A stretch of 64,000 nt of DNA from Tetrahymena thermophila SB210 (lineage: Eukaryota > Ciliophora > Oligohymenophorea > Hymenostomatida > Tetrahymenidae): assembly GCF_000189635.1 (NCBI RefSeq), contig NW_002476052.1, positions 234,948-298,947 on the forward strand. Direction: 5' to 3'. Numbering within the stretch: position 1 is the first letter of the stretch; the number at the start of each line of letters is the position of its first letter. This document shows, piece by piece, positions 62,729 to 64,000 of the stretch. A model generated the notes under the pieces. That model saw only the letters and a program-made list of their open reading frames with translations. It ran no database searches and was not told the DNA's origin. The position numbers were made by a program, and so were the translations under genes.

Positions 62729-64000
62729 CAATCCTTTTTTTCTATAAAAATTTACAAATATTGAGTTTTATATACCAGCTTTATCATTTTATAAAATAAA
62801 AATTTTAAATATTTTTTATGGAATTTTTTCTATCCTAGATTTTCAAAATTTCTTTTTTTTCAAAAAAAATGATATTTTATGCTTACTAAAAATTAGCTTT
62901 ATTCATAATGTTATTTAGATATAAATTAAATAGGTATTTCACTATTGTTAATCATGAGGAAAAAATGAAGAAAATATATGAAATAATAAGATTAATTAAT
63001 AATAAATAAAATTAACAAAAAAAAAAAAAATAAGAAATCATAATAAAAAGAAAAAGGAAAACAATTCAAATAAATTAAAAGAACTTTAATGTTTTAAATT
63101 AACTTTTATAATTAAAAATATTATAATGTAAAACAAATAAATAGCTTTTATTAAGTGTAAGTTTTAATAGCAAAAATGAAGAAAAAATTTCAAATAATAA
63201 AAAATGAATAATCAATAAATAATTAAAAATTGAAATGAAAATTAAGTTAAAATTGTTAAAAAATTTAAGTTTTAATAAAAATCAATAAATAATGATGATA
63301 ATTTCTTTTATATAAATTATTTATTTAAATATATTTAAAATAAAATAAACAAAAAATATTAATAATAATAAAAATAATATTTTTTAATTAAATATACCTC
63401 AGATTAATATGGAGAACCTAATGAGATAAAAGTGAAGAGCTTAAAAACTTTTTTTATTAATTTATATAAATTAAAAGGTTGTTAATAAAAAAATTAATAA
63501 TTACTTCTTCTAATTTATTATATTTTTTAATCTATTATATCATTTATTTTTTTTTTCAAAAATATTGAATAGCAGTTTATGAAATTTAATTAATTAATTA
63601 ATTATTAATGGATATAAAGAACAAATAAATATAATAATTAATTAATTAATTATCAAATATTAATTTATATATTTGGTTTTATGAAGAGATATCACATTCA
63701 CTATTTAAACTTAATATTTTTATTTAAAACATATACTTAAAAATATATATAGTAGGAATTAAAGACAACCAGTTATTTATTTAGTAATATTTGAAAAAAA
63801 CCTGGTAGTTAATATTCTTAAGTATTATAAAAATAATGTTTATAAGTAGATTTTTCTGTTTTAGCTATGTAATTTTAGGATTATTTATAATATTTCTAAT
63901 TATAGCATTATGCCATACAAACAAAAATTTCATGGTTTGCCTGACACTTATTATGAAATATATTTTTTATTTATTTATTTATTAAAATATCTAAATTATA
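62729..64000. other. upstream of LRR-3; relic of an LRR unit
   Basis: Around 62945-63235 the sequence still resembles LRR-3 intron (GGAAAAAATGAAGAAAATAT, AATAATAAGATTAATTAAT, AAAACAAATAAATAGC), but the exon is gone. It is a decayed unit outside the gene. 62740-62900 may hold the promoter. From 63240 to the end only A/T-rich sequence is seen. Confidence 0.5.

Noticed and set aside
1-64000. Telomere repeats (CCCCAA type), chromosome breakage sequence, CRISPR arrays, rRNA, functional tRNA genes
   Set aside because: I looked for them by eye on both strands and found none. The only tRNA-like sequence is the SINE head, which lacks sound arm pairing.

Overview
The window reads as nuclear DNA of a ciliate of the Tetrahymena type. 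It is extremely AT-rich. The real genes stay open only if TAA and TAG are read as glutamine and TGA is the sole stop, and introns are short, AT-rich and GT..AG. All coding calls below use that code; with the standard code most genes break into pieces. The strongest family matches are a kinesin-9B (KIF6-like) motor, a mitochondrial 2-oxoglutarate/malate-type carrier, a CCDC97 homologue, a PH-domain protein and two kinase-TPR proteins. A 100-N assembly gap lies at 51558-51657.

Left part (1-28.5 kb): mostly single-copy genes separated by long AT-rich spacers. In order: a Q/N-rich protein (-), the kinesin (-), the carrier (-), a doubtful small gene (+), two neighbouring intronless genes that look like diverged paralogues (+), CCDC97 (+), a doubtful ORF (+), a coiled-coil protein (+), a TH1-like/PH protein (+), and a Q-rich protein (+) followed by a decayed tandem copy of itself.

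Right part (28.8-62.7 kb): a cluster of duplicated lineage-specific families. Two kinase-TPR genes (28803-31901, about 20 TPRs; 52084-54540, about 12 TPRs) flank three copies of an intronless multi-pass membrane protein of about 516 residues on the minus strand. One of those copies is frameshifted in a homopolymer. Three leucine-rich-repeat (LRR) arrays complete the cluster: LRR-1 (+, 35.6-39.2 kb), LRR-2 (+, 45.0-51.0 kb) and LRR-3 (-, 55.6-62.7 kb). In them nearly every exon is 90 nt, is flanked by phase-2 introns and encodes one 30-residue LRR. All three arrays end in the same kind of terminal exon.

The most unusual feature is a 406-bp GC-richer element at 61900-62305 inside an LRR-3 exon. 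It has a tRNA-like head with an exact pol III B box, a TATG-repeat tail and a perfect 13-bp target-site duplication, so it is a SINE-like retroposon. On the gene strand the duplicated target contains AG|GT. Splicing at the two duplicate copies would remove the element plus one target copy exactly and restore the LRR exon, which would be intron birth by retroposition.

The right-hand families show no direct functional linkage. Their shared behaviour is recurrent duplication: of genes, of flanks, of TPR codon blocks and of exon-intron units.
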